A stretch of 16,112 bases of DNA, taken from NCBI GenBank assembly GCA_007123785.1, contig SLGL01000053.1, positions 1-16,112 of the forward strand, given 5' to 3'. Positions within the stretch are counted from its first letter, which is position 1. The number at the start of each line of letters is the position of its first letter. A program made the translations under genes and the position numbers. The notes under the pieces were generated by a model. That model saw only the letters and a program-made list of their open reading frames with translations, did no database searches and was not told where the DNA came from. Source of the DNA: Balneolaceae bacterium. Lineage in GTDB: Bacteria; Bacteroidota; Rhodothermia; Balneolales; Balneolaceae. Shown piece after piece: positions 1 to 7,516 of this stretch.

Positions 1-106
1 GGTCTATCCACACTCCAGTCGTCTTGATCACGGTGGGAGTCCGAATGCAGATGAAACCTATCAGCCTGGACCAACACTTCGTGGAAATCGTAAACTGTGC
101 CAATAA
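1..106 (+). CDS. Possible C-terminal fragment of an unknown protein
   Basis: From base 2 one plus-strand frame stays open for 34 codons and stops with TAA at 104-106. The fragment ends in ...RGNRKLCQ and is rich in Gly, Pro, His and Asp. I recognise no family. Base composition is balanced up to about base 104 and then turns strongly AT-rich, which fits a coding end at this stop. Another plus-strand frame and two minus-strand frames are also open across this short stretch, so strand and reality are uncertain. Confidence 0.25.
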   Translation, partial: VYPHSSRLDHGGSPNADETYQPGPTLRGNRKLCQ

Positions 107-285
107 AAACTTACACAAAGATCATTTTACATCCACATAAAACAAATTTTAACATAAAAACAAAAAACGGGAATGATTTGCATTCGCAAATGTGTTTTTA
201 CCATATTTGAATCCAAATATTATATCCAAACCGCGAAATATACATTTTAGAGTGGGTTTTTATTTAAATAGAACACTCTCAGGGA
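107..285 (+). promoter_or_regulatory. AT-rich upstream region of the PAS gene, with overlapping inverted repeats
   Basis: No gene is visible here. The segment is very AT-rich. At 176-191 it holds the perfect inverted repeat ATTTGC-ATTC-GCAAAT. Overlapping it, GAATG (171-175) pairs with CATTC (181-185), so the two hairpins exclude each other. A purine stretch AGGGA at 281-285 abuts the first ATG of the PAS gene. The region probably carries the PAS gene promoter and perhaps an operator. No clear -35/-10 pair was found. Confidence 0.35.
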
Positions 286-1566
286 ATGACCAATATCATG
301 AAATATTTTCAGGAATTTTTAAAACAAAACAGTAAGAACGACGAATCCTACAAAAATCTTATTCAATTAGTAGAAGAGATTGTTCAGGAGAGAGAAGAGG
401 CCAGAAATCACCTTCAGCTATTAGAGGCCGCCATACGAAGTGATTATGACTCTATTCTGATCACAACTCTTGAACTGGAAGAACCGGGACCGAAAATTGT
501 ATATGTAAATGATGGCTTTACCCGTATGACCGGTTATACCCGAGAAGAGGTGATAGGCAAAACGCCGCGAATTTTACAAGGCCCCAAAACCGACCGGGAC
601 GTTCTTGATACACTAAAAAAACGTCTTAAAGAAGGACTATCGTTCTTCGGACACACCGTAAATTACCGAAAAGACGGTTCTGAATTCATTAACCAATGGG
701 ATATTCATCCCTTGACCAATCAAGATGGTGAAATTACCCACTGGGTTTCCTATCAGCACGATATTACTGAGCGGAAGCGATCTGAAAAGAAAGTGATTGA
801 TTCGCAATTAGAATTCGATCATTTAACCGAAGAGTCGAAAAAGACACTCATAGATATTGATGAACAGGGTAACATTATCACTTCCAACAAAGCATTTCGT
901 GATCTTGTTGGCTATGATGATTATGAACTGAAAAAAACGAAACTCTGGGACCTTCTTGATGACAAACAGCATGAGCACTTTAAACACAAGTTCGAAAAGT
1001 TTAAGCCGAGTGACTTTGATGGTGTCAATTATGAAATGAGTCTAAAAAACAGCAAGGGAACTCTGGTTGAGGTAAAAGTCCGAACAAGATTGTTAAAAGT
1101 AGACAACCAGACGGTTGTGAGGGCGGCTTTCGAAAACAAATCGCTTCAAAAACGCATTATGCAGATGCTGAAACAGCGAAATGCTAACTTTGAAAAAATG
1201 TTCGACAGCCTGCGCGATTTCAGGTATAAACTGATGCCAGGCGAAAATAATAAGTACCGGTTTAAATATGTCTCGGATAATTTCTACAATATTACCGGTT
1301 TTACTGTCGAAGAAGCCGTTTCCCTTACGCTCGATGAAATTATACATAATGATGACATAGAGAAAGTTTTGGCTCACCTGAATGATGTTCTTTCCGGCAA
1401 ACCCACTACCCTGCAATACAGGCTTAAACACAAAGATGGCCATTACATCTCAATTATCGATTATGCCAAACCTGTCTGGAATAAAGACAAATCTGCTGTT
1501 GCCGAAATTAAAGGTTCGATTTCAACAGAAATTTCTTCAGAAAAGGCAATGACTAAATCGGAATGA
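286..1566 (+). CDS. Multi-PAS-domain signalling protein without a visible output domain
   Basis: A soluble 426-residue protein, probably a cytoplasmic sensor or adaptor. A helical, Glu/Lys-rich N-terminus (about 1-48) likely forms a coiled coil. Three PAS domains follow: about 50-166, ending in the typical DITERKR; about 180-290; and about 300-415. The first strongly resembles a LOV domain in its NYRKDGSEF strand, but the LOV signature GxNCRFLQ is GKTPRILQ at residues 91-98. Pro94 therefore replaces the flavin-binding cysteine and flavin photochemistry is not expected. No kinase, GGDEF, EAL, phosphatase or DNA-binding domain follows, and there are no membrane segments. ATG at 286 directly abuts AGGGA, too close to act as a Shine-Dalgarno site. 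ATG at 298, 12 bases downstream of that motif, is an alternative that would shorten the protein by four residues. The family call is firm; the role is unknown. Confidence 0.85.
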   Translation: MTNIMKYFQEFLKQNSKNDESYKNLIQLVEEIVQEREEARNHLQLLEAAIRSDYDSILITTLELEEPGPKIVYVNDGFTRMTGYTREEVIGKTPRILQGPKTDRDVLDTLKKRLKEGLSFFGHTVNYRKDGSEFINQWDIHPLTNQDGEITHWVSYQHDITERKRSEKKVIDSQLEFDHLTEESKKTLIDIDEQGNIITSNKAFRDLVGYDDYELKKTKLWDLLDDKQHEHFKHKFEKFKPSDFDGVNYEMSLKNSKGTLVEVKVRTRLLKVDNQTVVRAAFENKSLQKRIMQMLKQRNANFEKMFDSLRDFRYKLMPGENNKYRFKYVSDNFYNITGFTVEEAVSLTLDEIIHNDDIEKVLAHLNDVLSGKPTTLQYRLKHKDGHYISIIDYAKPVWNKDKSAVAEIKGSISTEISSEKAMTKSE

Positions 1567-1617
1567 TTTTCGTTATTAACAGTCGAAACGTGTCAGAAGA
1601 ATCCGTATGTTTATTGT

Positions 1618-2052
1618 ATGACAATTAATGAAAAACAAAACAGGATTATCCGGCAATTTGAACTGCTCGGAGATTGGCCTGAAAGATATAAATACATTAT
1701 CAAACTCGGTCAAAAGCTTGAGCCTCTTAATGAGGAGCATAAAATCGATGAAAACCTTGTGAGAGGCTGCCAGTCCCAAGTATGGCTGATCACCGAATTT
1801 GACGGTGAAATCATTACTTTCAAAGCAGACAGCGATGCCGCTATTACAAAAGGCCTGGTTGCTCTGATGGTAAATTTCTACTCCGGCGAGACACCAGACA
1901 CCATCCTGCATACTGATCCTCATTTTATAAAAAAAATTGGAATGCAAGAACATCTTTCACCTACCCGCTCAAATGGACTTGCATCAATGGTTAAACAGAT
2001 GAAAATTTATGCCCTGGCATATAAAAGCAAGCAAGGGCAGGCTGTAGAATAG
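1618..2052 (+). CDS. sufE: Cysteine desulfuration protein SufE
   Basis: SufE accepts persulfide sulfur from the cysteine desulfurase SufS and passes it to the Fe-S scaffold in the cytoplasm. At 144 residues it has the usual family length. The acceptor cysteine is Cys51 in VRGCQSQVW, the same position as in E. coli SufE. Other family traits are the N-terminal DWPERYKYIIKLG helix and the C-terminal LSPTRSNGLASMVKQMK segment. No sufS or other suf gene is in the window, so this is a detached copy that must work with a partner encoded elsewhere. It lies 51 bases after the PAS gene and 50 before the DsbA-like gene, on the same strand. There is no Shine-Dalgarno motif before the ATG. The identification is secure. 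Confidence 0.95.
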   Translation: MTINEKQNRIIRQFELLGDWPERYKYIIKLGQKLEPLNEEHKIDENLVRGCQSQVWLITEFDGEIITFKADSDAAITKGLVALMVNFYSGETPDTILHTDPHFIKKIGMQEHLSPTRSNGLASMVKQMKIYALAYKSKQGQAVE

Positions 2053-2102
2053 ATCCGGGTTTTTGGTTTTTAAAGATTTAACAATATCAAACAAGAATAA
2101 AT

Positions 2103-2729
2103 ATGAAAAAATTGACGCTACAAATTGTTGCAGTTGTTGCCTTCGTTGCAATTGCTGTAGCTGCACTCTATTATGGCGGTGTATTTGGTAACACTTCCGA
2201 TGGCAACTCGTCCGGCAATTCCGAAAGAGTAGCTCAGGATGTTCAAATCCTGAAATATAGTGATTACTCCTGCCCGGCCTGTAAATATTTTATACCCATG
2301 CAGGATCAGCTGAAAAGTGAATTTGGCGACAAAGTCACGATTGAATACCGTCATTTCCCACTGGACGGTTTCCGCCACAGCAGGCTTGCCGCTCATGCAA
2401 CCGAAGCTGCCCGTAACCAGGACAAATTCCGTGAAATGCATGAGCTGATTTTTGAATATCAGTCGGAATGGTCGCCGTCAGACGTTGATGCAATGGAATA
2501 TTTCACTCGCTTTGCAGAAGAAATTGACCTGGACATGAACCGGTTTCTTGCCGATCTCGAATCGCAATCTGTTCAGGAGCGTGTAGAAAACCATCGTCAG
2601 GAAGGTATACGCCGTATGGTTAACTCCACCCCATCCTTCTTTATCAACGGACACAGACTTCAGCAAAATCCGCAATCCTACGAACAGTTCAAATCAATTG
2701 TTGAACTATATATGTATAGGTCTAATTAA
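2103..2729 (+). CDS. Membrane-anchored DsbA-like thiol-disulfide oxidoreductase
   Basis: A 208-residue thioredoxin-fold protein of the DsbA-like Thioredoxin_4 group, likely forming or exchanging disulfides in exported proteins. Residues 4-23 are an uninterrupted hydrophobic segment after MKK. With no lipobox cysteine, this suggests an uncleaved anchor or a signal peptide, followed by a Gly/Ser/Asn-rich linker to about 40. The catalytic CPAC motif is Cys57-Cys60, within YSDYSCPACKYF. The cis-proline loop is STPSFFING with Pro177. The helical insertion typical of DsbA lies between them (about 88-170). No DsbB- or VKOR-like partner is adjacent, so its redox partner is not evident. The start is a clear ATG at the head of the signal segment. 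The fold is certain; whether it acts as oxidase or isomerase is not. Confidence 0.9.
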   Translation: MKKLTLQIVAVVAFVAIAVAALYYGGVFGNTSDGNSSGNSERVAQDVQILKYSDYSCPACKYFIPMQDQLKSEFGDKVTIEYRHFPLDGFRHSRLAAHATEAARNQDKFREMHELIFEYQSEWSPSDVDAMEYFTRFAEEIDLDMNRFLADLESQSVQERVENHRQEGIRRMVNSTPSFFINGHRLQQNPQSYEQFKSIVELYMYRSN

Positions 2730-2731
2730 CT

Positions 2732-2785
2732 ATTTCTCAGTGGCGTCGGGCCATTTATCGGTAACCGAAACGATTTCTCAGTGGC
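2732..2785. repeat. 13-bp direct repeat ahead of the carbonic-anhydrase-like gene
   Basis: ATTTCTCAGTGGC occurs at 2732-2744 and again exactly at 2773-2785, a period of 41 bases. It begins three bases after the stop of the DsbA-like gene and lies in the 89-base gap before the next start. It could be a paired regulator site or the trace of a small duplication. Nothing else in the window clearly matches it. Confidence 0.6.
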
Positions 2786-2818
2786 CTGGCGGTTTTTCCC
2801 ACCTGTGCCTTCTATTTT

Positions 2819-3367
2819 ATGATCTACGAATTTCTCAATAAATCCCCTCAGTTCGATGAGTCTGTATTTGTAGCTCCCAGCGCCGATATAATCGGGGATG
2901 TTACCATTGGTAAAGAGAGTTCGGTCTGGTTTAATGTTACCATTCGCGGTGATGTTAACTGGATTGAGATTGGGGATCGCAGCAATATTCAGGACAATAC
3001 CTGCGTGCATGTAACAAATCAAACCAACCCCACCAAAATTGGTAATTACGTAACCATCGGCCATAATGCAACCATTCATGGATGTACCATTAACGACCGG
3101 GTTCTTGTTGGAATTCAGGCCACCGTTCTTGACAATGCCGTGATCGAATCAGATGTGATTGTAGCTGCCGGTAGCCTGGTTTCTCCCGGAAAAACACTGA
3201 AGTCGGGTTATCTCTACATGGGAACACCGGTAAAACAGGTTCGAAAACTATCGGATGAAGAGATTGAATCAATTAAAAAAAATGCCACTAATTATGTTAA
3301 ATATCAGCGTGCGTACCGGCAGGTGGATCAATATGATGAGAACCCTTTCTATTTGGCTAAAAAGTAG
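2819..3367 (+). CDS. Gamma-carbonic-anhydrase family protein (left-handed beta-helix)
   Basis: A 182-residue hexapeptide-repeat protein of the YrdA/gamma-carbonic anhydrase type, expected to be a cytoplasmic trimer with metal at the subunit interfaces. Repeats of the I-G-x-x pattern run from about residue 20 to 130. The three metal-binding histidines are His64 (CVHVT), His82 (IGHNAT) and His87 (TIHGC), and the conserved Arg and Asp near RGDVNWIEIG are present. The C-terminal helix (about 140-182) is normal for the family. Many relatives lack proven carbonic anhydrase activity, so CO2 hydration is inferred. The upstream frame is open back to 2765 but offers no ATG, so 2819 is the best start. 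The gene sits 61 bases before hemW on the same strand. Confidence 0.9.
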   Translation: MIYEFLNKSPQFDESVFVAPSADIIGDVTIGKESSVWFNVTIRGDVNWIEIGDRSNIQDNTCVHVTNQTNPTKIGNYVTIGHNATIHGCTINDRVLVGIQATVLDNAVIESDVIVAAGSLVSPGKTLKSGYLYMGTPVKQVRKLSDEEIESIKKNATNYVKYQRAYRQVDQYDENPFYLAKK

Positions 3368-3428
3368 CCAATAATTCTGGTTTTTTTGCGGAATCAGAAT
3401 CAAGGGGAAAAATCGAATATCCATTCTA

Positions 3429-4568
3429 ATGGCCGGTCTTTATATCCATATTCCGTTTTGCAAACAAGCATGCAGTTACTGTGATTTCTATTTCAGTACC
3501 CGACAGCAGCTTCTTCAGCCATTTGTGGATGCTCTTGAAAATGAAATCCGTCATTTCGAAAACACTTCTCTCTGCGAAGAAACTTTCCAAACAATCTACA
3601 TTGGTGGCGGCACACCTTCACTACTGAATAAACAACAGCTTACTCAACTATTTGAAGCCTTAAAAAATACCTTTTTACTTGATCTGAAAGAATGTACCAT
3701 CGAGCTTAATCCCGATGATGTAACCCCGGACTATCTTGAAATGCTCCTCCGTTTAGGAGTAAACCGCGCAAGTATGGGTGTCCAGTCATTCAGTCCCGAA
3801 ATACTTAAATTCATGCACCGCGCCCACAATCCCGGAGAGGCAATACGCGCACTTGAAGCTCTGAAAAAAACCGGTTTCCCCACGTTTACAGCAGATCTCA
3901 TCTACGGTAATCCCGGGCAGAACCCTTCCATGCTCCGGGAAGATCTGGAGCAACTTCTGAAATTTGAACCACCTCATGTTTCGGCATATTCGCTGACGGT
4001 TGAACCAAAAACACGCCTTGGTAAACAGGTTGCTTTAGGACGTATCAACCCACCCGATGACGCTGTGGTAGCCGGACATTTTAAAATCGTACAATCATAT
4101 CTCGAAAAAGCAGGACTTGAGCAGTATGAAGTGAGTAATTTCTCCAGGCCGGGTGCCGAAGCCCTGCATAACAGCAACTACTGGAGTCATCATAATTATC
4201 TTGGGCTGGGGCCGTCTGCCCATTCGTTTTGGAGGAATCAAAATGGAGCCGTTCGATGGCGGAACAGACCCGATTTAAAAACCTATATTCAAAAAAAATC
4301 GGAAACCGTTATTGAAGAAAAAGAACAGCTCGGTCCAGCCGATTTAGCCGAAGAGCGGCTGATGCTCGGCCTGCGAACCAAGTGGGGGGTGAGTGAAGAC
4401 GAGCTTCAGAACGATTACAATTATCAGTTCAACTCCCGACAAAAAGATTGGCTTCACTATCAAACTGAACAAAAAATGGTGAATTATAAAAGCGGGTTGT
4501 TGAAACTGACCCGGGAAGGGCTTCGAATTGCCGATCTTCTGATTGTAGGCCTGCTTTCTAAGCAATAA
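3429..4568 (+). CDS. hemW: Radical SAM heme chaperone HemW
   Basis: A 379-residue protein, close in length to E. coli HemW. It is expected to bind a 4Fe-4S cluster, SAM and heme, and to deliver heme to haem proteins. Many databases call such proteins oxygen-independent coproporphyrinogen III oxidase-like. The radical SAM motif is Cys11-x3-Cys15-x2-Cys18, followed by Asp-Phe. Phe20 stands where true HemN has a fourth cysteine, which favours HemW. Other signs are YIGGGTPSLL near residue 58, the conserved MGVQSF segment, TADLIYGNPGQ, and the C-terminal HemN-type domain with NYWSHHNYLGLGPSAHSF and ERLMLGLRT. The start ATG lies immediately before the glycyl-leucyl strand, as is usual. It converges on the sulfotransferase gene with a 30-base gap. 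Confidence 0.93.
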   Translation: MAGLYIHIPFCKQACSYCDFYFSTRQQLLQPFVDALENEIRHFENTSLCEETFQTIYIGGGTPSLLNKQQLTQLFEALKNTFLLDLKECTIELNPDDVTPDYLEMLLRLGVNRASMGVQSFSPEILKFMHRAHNPGEAIRALEALKKTGFPTFTADLIYGNPGQNPSMLREDLEQLLKFEPPHVSAYSLTVEPKTRLGKQVALGRINPPDDAVVAGHFKIVQSYLEKAGLEQYEVSNFSRPGAEALHNSNYWSHHNYLGLGPSAHSFWRNQNGAVRWRNRPDLKTYIQKKSETVIEEKEQLGPADLAEERLMLGLRTKWGVSEDELQNDYNYQFNSRQKDWLHYQTEQKMVNYKSGLLKLTREGLRIADLLIVGLLSKQ

Positions 4569-4582
4569 TGGCAGGAAAGATG

Positions 4583-4601
4583 TAATTATTCTCAATAATT
4601 A
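4583..4601. terminator. AT-only stem-loop between convergent hemW and sulfotransferase genes
   Basis: TAATTATT (4583-4590), loop CTC, AATAATTA (4594-4601): perfect 8-base arms, lying between two convergent genes and overlapping the stop codon of the minus-strand gene. The stem holds only A-T pairs and no clean T-run follows, so its strength as a terminator is doubtful. Position is the main argument. Confidence 0.3.
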
Positions 4602-5513
4602 ATATAGCTGATTATAAATTTTTTCAGTGGCCGCAGATATTCGTTCAGCCTCCTCAATAGTCAGGCGTTCTCTCCAGGTATCAAGTGTTTTTTTTGAATC
4701 TCTTGGCTGGTAACTGCTCGAATCAGCCTCTACCGGATTTTTTCGTGAAGTGAATTTTCGGATATATTGTTTAATGCATTCATCGTAAGGCAGGTTCAGG
4801 TATTGAAATATTTTCCGAAATTGTTCGGTCGGTTTCATGGCCACATCTTCCTGCCTCACAAACATCCACTCTGGATAAGCTTGCCTGTATTGTAAAATCA
4901 TAAAATTCAGCACATTCCACAACAGAGCAATCCGGTCTATAAAATCTCCGTGGTGATACACCTGCACCATCTCCTCTTTAAACGGTTCCAATTGGGTTTT
5001 CATCAGCTTTTCCTGTTCAAGAAAATTTGAAAAATCAAAATCCCAGTTCAGGACCTTCAGGCTTCCGGCAAATGAGAGAGGCTTTCGGATCATACAAATC
5101 ACCTGTAAATCGTATCGCTCGTACAGCCACCCGGCCGATAAAAGTGCGATCGGGTCTTTCAATAAATATCTTGGCATTTTATGGTTCAAAAACAGGTATT
5201 TCAAAAAAATTAGCGGAGTTTTGTAGCTAAAGCCTGATTCCCGGCATATTTTAACCGGATATTCAACAAAATTTTTCGGGATATACTGGTCGAACACCTT
5301 TTCAATTTTTTTCTTTCTGGCGGATGTAGGTGTATGCTCAAACCAGTAATCAAATTTGTACGTAAAGTTGTAGCGTATAAAGTCCGGATTAAAAGGTTCG
5401 TATACCAGCTCTACATTTTCATTTTGTGAAATAGTTCTTCCAACCCAGGTTGTGCCTGAACGATGGAGGCCTGTAATCAAAATATGCCTGCGATCGGCCT
5501 TTGATGAATCCAT
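4599..5513 (-). CDS. Sulfotransferase family protein
   Basis: A PAPS-dependent sulfotransferase-fold protein that probably moves sulfate onto a carbohydrate or other acceptor; the acceptor is unknown. The 5'-phosphosulfate-binding loop GLHRSGTTW is at residues 15-23, right after strand HILIT. The 3'-phosphate-binding segment is IRKPLSFAGS, with Arg143 and Ser151. I chose ATG at 5513 (304 residues). The frame extends to a TTG at 5567, but the extra 18 residues precede the normal N-terminal strand and lie in AT-rich upstream DNA. There is no signal peptide or membrane segment. It stands alone on its strand, convergent with hemW and divergent from recJ. No polysaccharide export or glycosyltransferase cluster is next to it, so a role in surface glycan or lipid sulfation is only a guess. 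Confidence 0.85.
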   Translation of the reverse strand: MDSSKADRRHILITGLHRSGTTWVGRTISQNENVELVYEPFNPDFIRYNFTYKFDYWFEHTPTSARKKKIEKVFDQYIPKNFVEYPVKICRESGFSYKTPLIFLKYLFLNHKMPRYLLKDPIALLSAGWLYERYDLQVICMIRKPLSFAGSLKVLNWDFDFSNFLEQEKLMKTQLEPFKEEMVQVYHHGDFIDRIALLWNVLNFMILQYRQAYPEWMFVRQEDVAMKPTEQFRKIFQYLNLPYDECIKQYIRKFTSRKNPVEADSSSYQPRDSKKTLDTWRERLTIEEAERISAATEKIYNQLY

Positions 5514-5776
5514 TTTTTTGATCTTTACTCTAAATATTGCAAAAGAATAAGAGAAACTCTCATTCAAATCAAACAGACTGGACTGTTCAAACGGAAACCG
5601 TTTATTTTAAACGCATCTATACTTTGTCTCGACTGTTTTTTATAATAGAGGGCAGAGAACGTTCTTTATTGTATGCAAAGAATAACGGTTTTCGTAACGA
5701 AACGGTTGTTTCGCTTTGGTGTGGAAGAGGTGAAACTCTCATACCTGTTTAATGATAACAAAACCAAACATAAATC
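5514..5776. promoter_or_regulatory. Divergent intergenic region (sulfotransferase / recJ) with clustered inverted repeats
   Basis: No convincing gene lies here; a 71-codon open frame on the plus strand at 5537-5752 has no recognisable features. The region holds several small dyads: AAACGG-AAA-CCGTTT (5589-5603), the palindrome AGAACGTTCT (5656-5665), TTTCG-TAA-CGAAA (5690-5702) and CGAAAC-GGTT-GTTTCG (5698-5713). AACGGTT occurs twice (5684-5690, 5701-5707). Both divergent promoters must lie here. The two last hairpins share CGAAA and exclude each other. Confidence 0.5.
5641..5646 (+). promoter_or_regulatory. Possible -10 element for recJ
   Basis: TATAAT matches the sigma-70 -10 consensus exactly, but no good -35 hexamer stands 16-18 bases upstream; TTGTCT at 5624-5629 is too near. 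Bacteroidota-type promoters use other motifs (around TAnnTTTG), and TATACTTTG at 5618-5626 is only a near match. If real, the recJ transcript would have a leader of roughly 125 bases containing the dyads described above. Confidence 0.25.
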
Positions 5777-7495
5777 ATGTCTTACCGATGGATATACACC
5801 GAACCATCGCGGGGAAGCTCTGTCAACGGGTTAAAGCAGCAGCTCAATATTCCCGCGGAGATTGCACATTTACTGGCAATTCGAGATATAAACTCGTTTG
5901 ATGCGGCCAAAACATTTTTCCGCCCCCAAAAAAAGGATTTGTACGATCCGTTTCTGATGAAGGATATGGAGAAAGGCGCCTGCCGTCTTTCTTCCGCGAT
6001 CCGGAACCGGGAAAAAGTGGTAATTTACGGTGACTACGATGTGGACGGAACCACGGCCGTGAGCATTCTTTATACATTTTTGAAAAGTTTTGGTCTGGAT
6101 GTAGAGTACTATATTCCTCACCGTTTTAAAGAAGGGTACGGCATTAACCCTGATGGAATTAAATTTTCCATTGACAAAAAAGCCAGCCTTATTGTCTCGG
6201 TCGATTGCGGTATAACAGCCATTGAGGAAGCCCGTTACGCCAAAGAACAAGGAATTGATCTGATTATATGCGACCATCATACGGTAGGTGACCAACTGCC
6301 CGACGCGCTCGCTGTACTTGATCCCAAACGCCCTGATTGCAGTTATCCGTTCGACGGGCTTTCCGGTGCAGGTGTGGGGTTCAAGCTTCTTCAGGCTACC
6401 ACTAAAAAGCTGGGTTTACCAGATAAAATTGCATGGAAATATCTTGATCTTGTAGCTATTTCCATCGCATCCGACATTGTGCCCATTATTGATGAAAACC
6501 GGGCTCTGATGCGCCGCGGCCTCGACTTGATCAATACAGAACCGCGAACTGGAATTAAAGCACTTCTGAATCGAATTAAAATTCCGCCCGGATCGATCAC
6601 AACATCAACTATCGTATTTTCCATCGGCCCCAGAATTAATGCAGCTGGACGCATGGGCGATGCCACTGCAGCCGTTGAGCTGATGATTACAAATGATCCC
6701 GCTACGGCAGATCGCTATGCGGCAGAGCTCGATTCCATCAACAATATGCGGAAAAGTACCGATTCGGAAACGATGAATCAGGCCCTCGACATGATCGAAA
6801 ATCAGTATAATCTCGATGATCTGTCGGCAATGGTTTTACATCATCCCGACTGGCACCTCGGAGTAATTGGAATTGTGGCATCGCGGCTGGTGGATGTACA
6901 CTATCGTCCGGCCATCATGCTCAGTACGGTTGAGGGAAAAGTGAAGGGTTCAGCTCGTTCGATCAAAGGATTTAACATCTACGACGCATTGAAAAAGTGC
7001 GAAGATCTGCTTGAACAGTTTGGAGGTCACGAATTTGCCGCAGGTTTAACAATGGACCGGGAAAACCTTGACGAATTCAGAAAACGGATGAATCACATCG
7101 CTTTTTCTGATCTGACCGATAACGACTTCCAGCCTGAGCTTGAAATTTCCTGCGATCTGGACCTTCGTAATGTCAGCATAAAATTCTGGAAACTTCTGAC
7201 TCAGTTTGAGCCTTTCGGTCCGGGAAATATGCGTCCTATTTTTGTATCGAAGAATGTATGTATCGAAGGAGTGCCCACCATTGTTGGCAGCGGACACCTG
7301 AAAATGAAAGTGAGGCAGGAAAATTCACCCGTTTTTGATGCCATCGGGTTCAACATGCATGATTATGAACCTAAACTGAGAAACTGTAACAGCGACAAGA
7401 TCGACATTGCCTATGTGCTGGAAGAAAACCACTGGAACGGCAAAAGAACGATTCAGGTACGCCTAAAAGATATTCATATTAATCAGCGGATCTGA
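5777..7495 (+). CDS. recJ: Single-stranded-DNA-specific exonuclease RecJ
   Basis: RecJ degrades single-stranded DNA 5' to 3' in recombinational and mismatch repair. This is a full-length 572-residue member of the DHH/DHHA1 superfamily. Metal-binding motifs are all present: GDYDVDGTT at 85-93, SVDCGIT near 141, the DHH triad at 166-168, and GPRINAAGRMGDA at 284-296. The second core part contains HPDWHLGVIGIVASRL (about 356-371). The DHHA1 nucleic-acid-binding motif GGHEFAAG is at 416-423. A C-terminal OB-like domain (about 455-572) includes FEPFGPGNMRPIF. Start at ATG 5777 gives the usual N-terminus; no Shine-Dalgarno motif precedes it. It is read divergently from the sulfotransferase and converges on manC with a 21-base gap that shows no stem-loop. 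Confidence 0.97.
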   Translation: MSYRWIYTEPSRGSSVNGLKQQLNIPAEIAHLLAIRDINSFDAAKTFFRPQKKDLYDPFLMKDMEKGACRLSSAIRNREKVVIYGDYDVDGTTAVSILYTFLKSFGLDVEYYIPHRFKEGYGINPDGIKFSIDKKASLIVSVDCGITAIEEARYAKEQGIDLIICDHHTVGDQLPDALAVLDPKRPDCSYPFDGLSGAGVGFKLLQATTKKLGLPDKIAWKYLDLVAISIASDIVPIIDENRALMRRGLDLINTEPRTGIKALLNRIKIPPGSITTSTIVFSIGPRINAAGRMGDATAAVELMITNDPATADRYAAELDSINNMRKSTDSETMNQALDMIENQYNLDDLSAMVLHHPDWHLGVIGIVASRLVDVHYRPAIMLSTVEGKVKGSARSIKGFNIYDALKKCEDLLEQFGGHEFAAGLTMDRENLDEFRKRMNHIAFSDLTDNDFQPELEISCDLDLRNVSIKFWKLLTQFEPFGPGNMRPIFVSKNVCIEGVPTIVGSGHLKMKVRQENSPVFDAIGFNMHDYEPKLRNCNSDKIDIAYVLEENHWNGKRTIQVRLKDIHINQRI

Positions 7496-7516
7496 ACCAA
7501 TCTCATTTTCTTTTTA

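Noticed and set aside
1..106. Possible minus-strand gene at the left edge
   Set aside because: Minus-strand frames are open for the length of the stretch but lack a good start codon; too short to support.
3374..3400. ATTCTG/CAGAAT inverted repeat before hemW
   Set aside because: Six-base AT-rich stem with a 15-base loop and no terminator tail; expected by chance.
5514..5567. N-terminal extension of the sulfotransferase to a TTG codon
   Set aside because: ATG at 5513 gives a normal N-terminus just before the PAPS-binding strand; the extra 18 residues lie in AT-rich upstream DNA.
5537..5752. 71-codon plus-strand open frame in the sulfotransferase-recJ gap
   Set aside because: No recognisable domain, it overlaps the start of the sulfotransferase gene, and the region is full of dyads typical of regulatory DNA.
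5870..6295. 141-codon minus-strand open frame inside recJ
   Set aside because: It lies over the conserved DHH motifs of recJ and shows no family features of its own.
7496..7516. Terminator between convergent recJ and manC
   Set aside because: The 21 bases are T-rich but hold no inverted repeat.
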